A stretch of 64,000 bases of DNA, taken from Bacillota bacterium (GTDB lineage: Bacteria; Bacillota; Clostridia; Acetivibrionales; DTU013). This document shows positions 61,727 through 64,000 of this stretch, in pieces. The notes under the pieces are model-generated. The model was given only the letters and a program-made list of their open reading frames with translations. It made no database searches and was not told where the DNA came from. The stretch's first letter is position 1. The number at the start of each line of letters is the position of its first letter. Both the position numbers and the translations under genes were made by a program. The stretch lies in assembly GCA_023435745.1 (NCBI GenBank), contig JAEZMD010000003.1, positions 1 through 64,000 on the forward strand, read 5' to 3'.

Positions 61727-64000
61727 AAATCCATGGCTGCTGCTGCTCATAATACCTGCGGCTGCATTTATGTATTATACTGCAAAGAACATGATTCGGC
61801 TGGTGCGTTGGAGAAGGACATCCATTGTGCTGGTTCGCAGTCTTGTTCTGCTGTTGGTTATTTTACTCCTTTCCGGCGTTTCATTACTGCAGGTCTCTTC
61901 TTCGACGACTACCTTGTTTCTGGTGGATTCTTCGGACAGTATACTTCAGAAGGAGCAGAGCGCCGACTTTGTCAGCGATGCAATAAAAAGTATGGGGAGA
62001 AAGGATGAGGCAGGGGTCATCAATTTTGGCGGCAGCTCATCCATTGAAGTGCTTCCGGTGAAAAATCCACTGTTTGACGGTTTGCAAACGTACATTGATT
62101 CTTCTTTCACCGATATGGAAAATGCCCTTCTATCTGCCCAGTCCATTATACCGTGGGATCATCAGAAGAGAGTGGTACTTCTGACCGATGGGAGAGAGAA
62201 CACGGGGAATGCAATACGACAGGTCAGACAGATGAGAGCAAAGGGCTACGCTGTCGACGTCTACCCGATCAGCTCAGGCTTTTGGAACGAGGTTCAGCTT
62301 CAGGAGCTGAAGATACCGAATTCAGTTCATTTGAATGAACAATTCGAGATTGCCGTTAACGTAAAAAGCAACATAAACACCAAGGCTGTTCTTCAATTGT
62401 ACAGTAACCGTATGTTGACTGCGCAAAAAGAGGTTGTGCTAAATAAAGGAGAAAATCAATTTATTTTTTTGGATAAGGCTTCGGATGGGGGAATGGTGAC
62501 ATACAGAGCGGAGGTACTCGCCGATACTGATACTGTTACGCAGAACAATACTCTTTCCTCCTACACCTATGTCAAGGATATTCCTCAGATCATGGTAATC
62601 CAGGATGCTGATGAAGCAGGTGAAAACATTGCGGATATTTTGAATACCGATATGCGGGTGACTTTACTCAATCCAAAACAGGTTCCTGTTGAGCTGGCAG
62701 AATTGCTTAAGTACGACGCCTTTGTACTGGCCAATGTTTCTGCCGACAGTCTTAATCAGACTTTTCTCGACAATATGGAAACGGCTGTAAGCCATCAGGG
62801 TAAGGGTCTGCTTGTGACAGGCGGAGATAACAGCTATGGTCCGGGAGGCTATTATAAAACCACACTGGAGAAGCTGCTGCCTGTCAATATGGATATTAAG
62901 CCAAAGGAAGAAGAGCCGAACCTGGCGCTTATGCTTGTTATTGACAAATCAGGGAGCATGTCAGGAGGAGATTTTGGTATTGCAAAGATGGAGCTGGCAA
63001 GGGAGGCGGCGATACGATCAACAGAGGTGCTCAACCAGAATGATATGATTGGAGTGCTTACTTTTGACGATGCATATAAATGGGTCGTAGAGCCTCAGAG
63101 CCTTGATAATTTGCAGGCTATTCAGGATGCGATCGGTACAATCCGCTCCGGCGGAGGCACTCAGATACTTCCCCCGCTGGAAGCTGCATATAATGCAATA
63201 CAGGAACTGGATACCAAACTTAAACACATTATTCTTTTAACAGACGGTCAGGCGGAGAAGGAAGGGTATGAGCCTTTGATCGAAGGCTTAAGGGAAAAGG
63301 AAATTACACTTTCAACGGTGGCGGTAGGCCGGGGGGCTGATTCTCTTCTGATGAAGGCGCTTGCTTACGGAGGTAAAGGAAGGTTTTATCAGACGGATGA
63401 ATTCACCGATATTCCGAAGATTTTTGCAAAGGAGGTGTTTTTGGCAGGGAAAAAATATCTCACCAACAGGACGTTTGCCCCCAGAGCCGCCGGCTCCTCA
63501 GATATTCTTAAAGGCATTGATTCGGTGCCGCAGCTTGACGGATATGTTACAACCACAGCAAAACAAACAGCAAATGTAATACTGGAAAGCGATGAGGAGG
63601 ATCCTGTTCTGGCAAGCTGGCAATATGGACTTGGCAGGACCGTCGCCTGGACACCTGATGCTCAGGGGATCTGGACATATGACTGGATGAATTGGGAGGA
63701 TTCAGGGAAGTTTTGGAAGAATACGATATCCTGGCTGGTTCAGCAGAACATGAGTCAGGGGTATACCGTAGAATCTGATATTGAAGGCAGGGTGGGCTCA
63801 ATAACAGTTAAGGCTGAGGATGACGCATTTATGACGGCGACTGATGTCAAGGGGACCCTCGTTGGGCCTGACGGCAGCAAACAGGATATTGAGCTGTTGC
63901 CCGGAGCCCCGGGAGAGTACAGTGGTTCCTTCAGCAACCTCAAAAGCGGTGTTTATATTGCGGACATTACACTTACAGGCAGTGGTGAAAGAAGCGAACG
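61710..64000 (+). CDS. Double-vWA/GATase-like membrane protein, 3' end outside window
   Basis: At least 763 codons without a stop from ATG 61710 to the right edge, so the C-terminus is not seen. Two N-terminal helices (MALQFENPWLLLLIIPAAAF; LVRSLVLLLVILLLSG), then a first vWA (LFLVDSSDSIL, about 73-190; LLTDGRENTGN), a beta domain, a GATase-like region (LLVTGGDNSYGPGGYY) and a second vWA with a canonical MIDAS, LVIDKSGSMSGGD, and ILLTDGQAEKEGY. The part after about 620 contains WQYGLGRTVAWTPD, common in these proteins. Short frames on top of it (for example 61733-62008 and 62836-63048) are shadows. Confidence 0.9.
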   Translation, partial: MALQFENPWLLLLIIPAAAFMYYTAKNMIRLVRWRRTSIVLVRSLVLLLVILLLSGVSLLQVSSSTTTLFLVDSSDSILQKEQSADFVSDAIKSMGRKDEAGVINFGGSSSIEVLPVKNPLFDGLQTYIDSSFTDMENALLSAQSIIPWDHQKRVVLLTDGRENTGNAIRQVRQMRAKGYAVDVYPISSGFWNEVQLQELKIPNSVHLNEQFEIAVNVKSNINTKAVLQLYSNRMLTAQKEVVLNKGENQFIFLDKASDGGMVTYRAEVLADTDTVTQNNTLSSYTYVKDIPQIMVIQDADEAGENIADILNTDMRVTLLNPKQVPVELAELLKYDAFVLANVSADSLNQTFLDNMETAVSHQGKGLLVTGGDNSYGPGGYYKTTLEKLLPVNMDIKPKEEEPNLALMLVIDKSGSMSGGDFGIAKMELAREAAIRSTEVLNQNDMIGVLTFDDAYKWVVEPQSLDNLQAIQDAIGTIRSGGGTQILPPLEAAYNAIQELDTKLKHIILLTDGQAEKEGYEPLIEGLREKEITLSTVAVGRGADSLLMKALAYGGKGRFYQTDEFTDIPKIFAKEVFLAGKKYLTNRTFAPRAAGSSDILKGIDSVPQLDGYVTTTAKQTANVILESDEEDPVLASWQYGLGRTVAWTPDAQGIWTYDWMNWEDSGKFWKNTISWLVQQNMSQGYTVESDIEGRVGSITVKAEDDAFMTATDVKGTLVGPDGSKQDIELLPGAPGEYSGSFSNLKSGVYIADITLTGSGERSE

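Noticed and set aside
61733..62008. Separate small gene after the BatA-like gene
   Set aside because: It is another frame of the large double-vWA gene that starts at 61710 and runs out of the window without a stop.

Overview
The window looks like chromosomal DNA of an anaerobic Firmicute of class Clostridia. The evidence is strong purine-rich Shine-Dalgarno sites, frequent GTG and TTG starts, a T-box and a c-di-AMP riboswitch, AddAB instead of RecBCD, a YesM/YesN pair beside an LplB/LplC-type sugar importer, and a gerM-rdgB-yfcE block of Bacillus/Clostridium type. Protein style suggests the Ruminiclostridium/Acetivibrio neighbourhood, but this is an inference and the genus cannot be fixed from sequence alone.

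Region 1-3.4 kb is an accessory scrap zone: the C-terminal remnant of an IS110-type transposase, a broken gene, several GC-rich short repeats in AT-rich DNA, a 51-residue membrane peptide carrying an oxaloacetate-decarboxylase-beta motif, and two small hypothetical proteins. From 3.4 to 8 kb lie an acetyltransferase, an exported protein, and a TrpXYZ-type ABC importer under a consensus promoter and a T-box whose specifier reads best as TTC (Phe). From 8 to 12.8 kb are a GH20 hexosaminidase, a dCMP deaminase, a VOC protein, a NYN-LOTUS protein and an SGNH hydrolase.

From 12.9 to 20.7 kb is addBA (double-strand-break repair). Next come a polysaccharide deacetylase lipoprotein, a second SGNH hydrolase, a hypothetical protein, and a c-di-AMP-riboswitch-controlled NlpC/P60 hydrolase (to 24.8 kb). 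A two-component system and a three-gene carbohydrate importer without its ATPase occupy 24.9-32.1 kb. sbcDC fills 32.2-37.3 kb, followed by a non-coding three-hairpin element and the divergent argGH operon with an ArgR-like operator.

The ruvC-ruvA-ruvB block (41.0-43.3 kb) was once joined to queH by an ATGA overlap. A 3.1-kb three-gene glycosyl-transfer cassette (GtrA, GT2, GT-C-like membrane protein), reading the other way, now sits between them and is flanked by a 31-nt direct duplication of the ruvB/queH junction. Then come an AMIN/Amidase_3 wall hydrolase, a GerMN lipoprotein, rdgB and a YfcE-type phosphoesterase.

The last 12 kb is one tightly packed operon: a 925-residue membrane protein, an ABC ATPase and permease, a coiled-coil membrane protein with a Gly/Gln/Ser-rich tail, a MoxR ATPase, a DUF58 protein and two large vWA membrane proteins, the last cut by the window edge. 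This is the best candidate for a poorly described multi-protein envelope system. No tRNA, rRNA, CRISPR array or replication origin was recognised.
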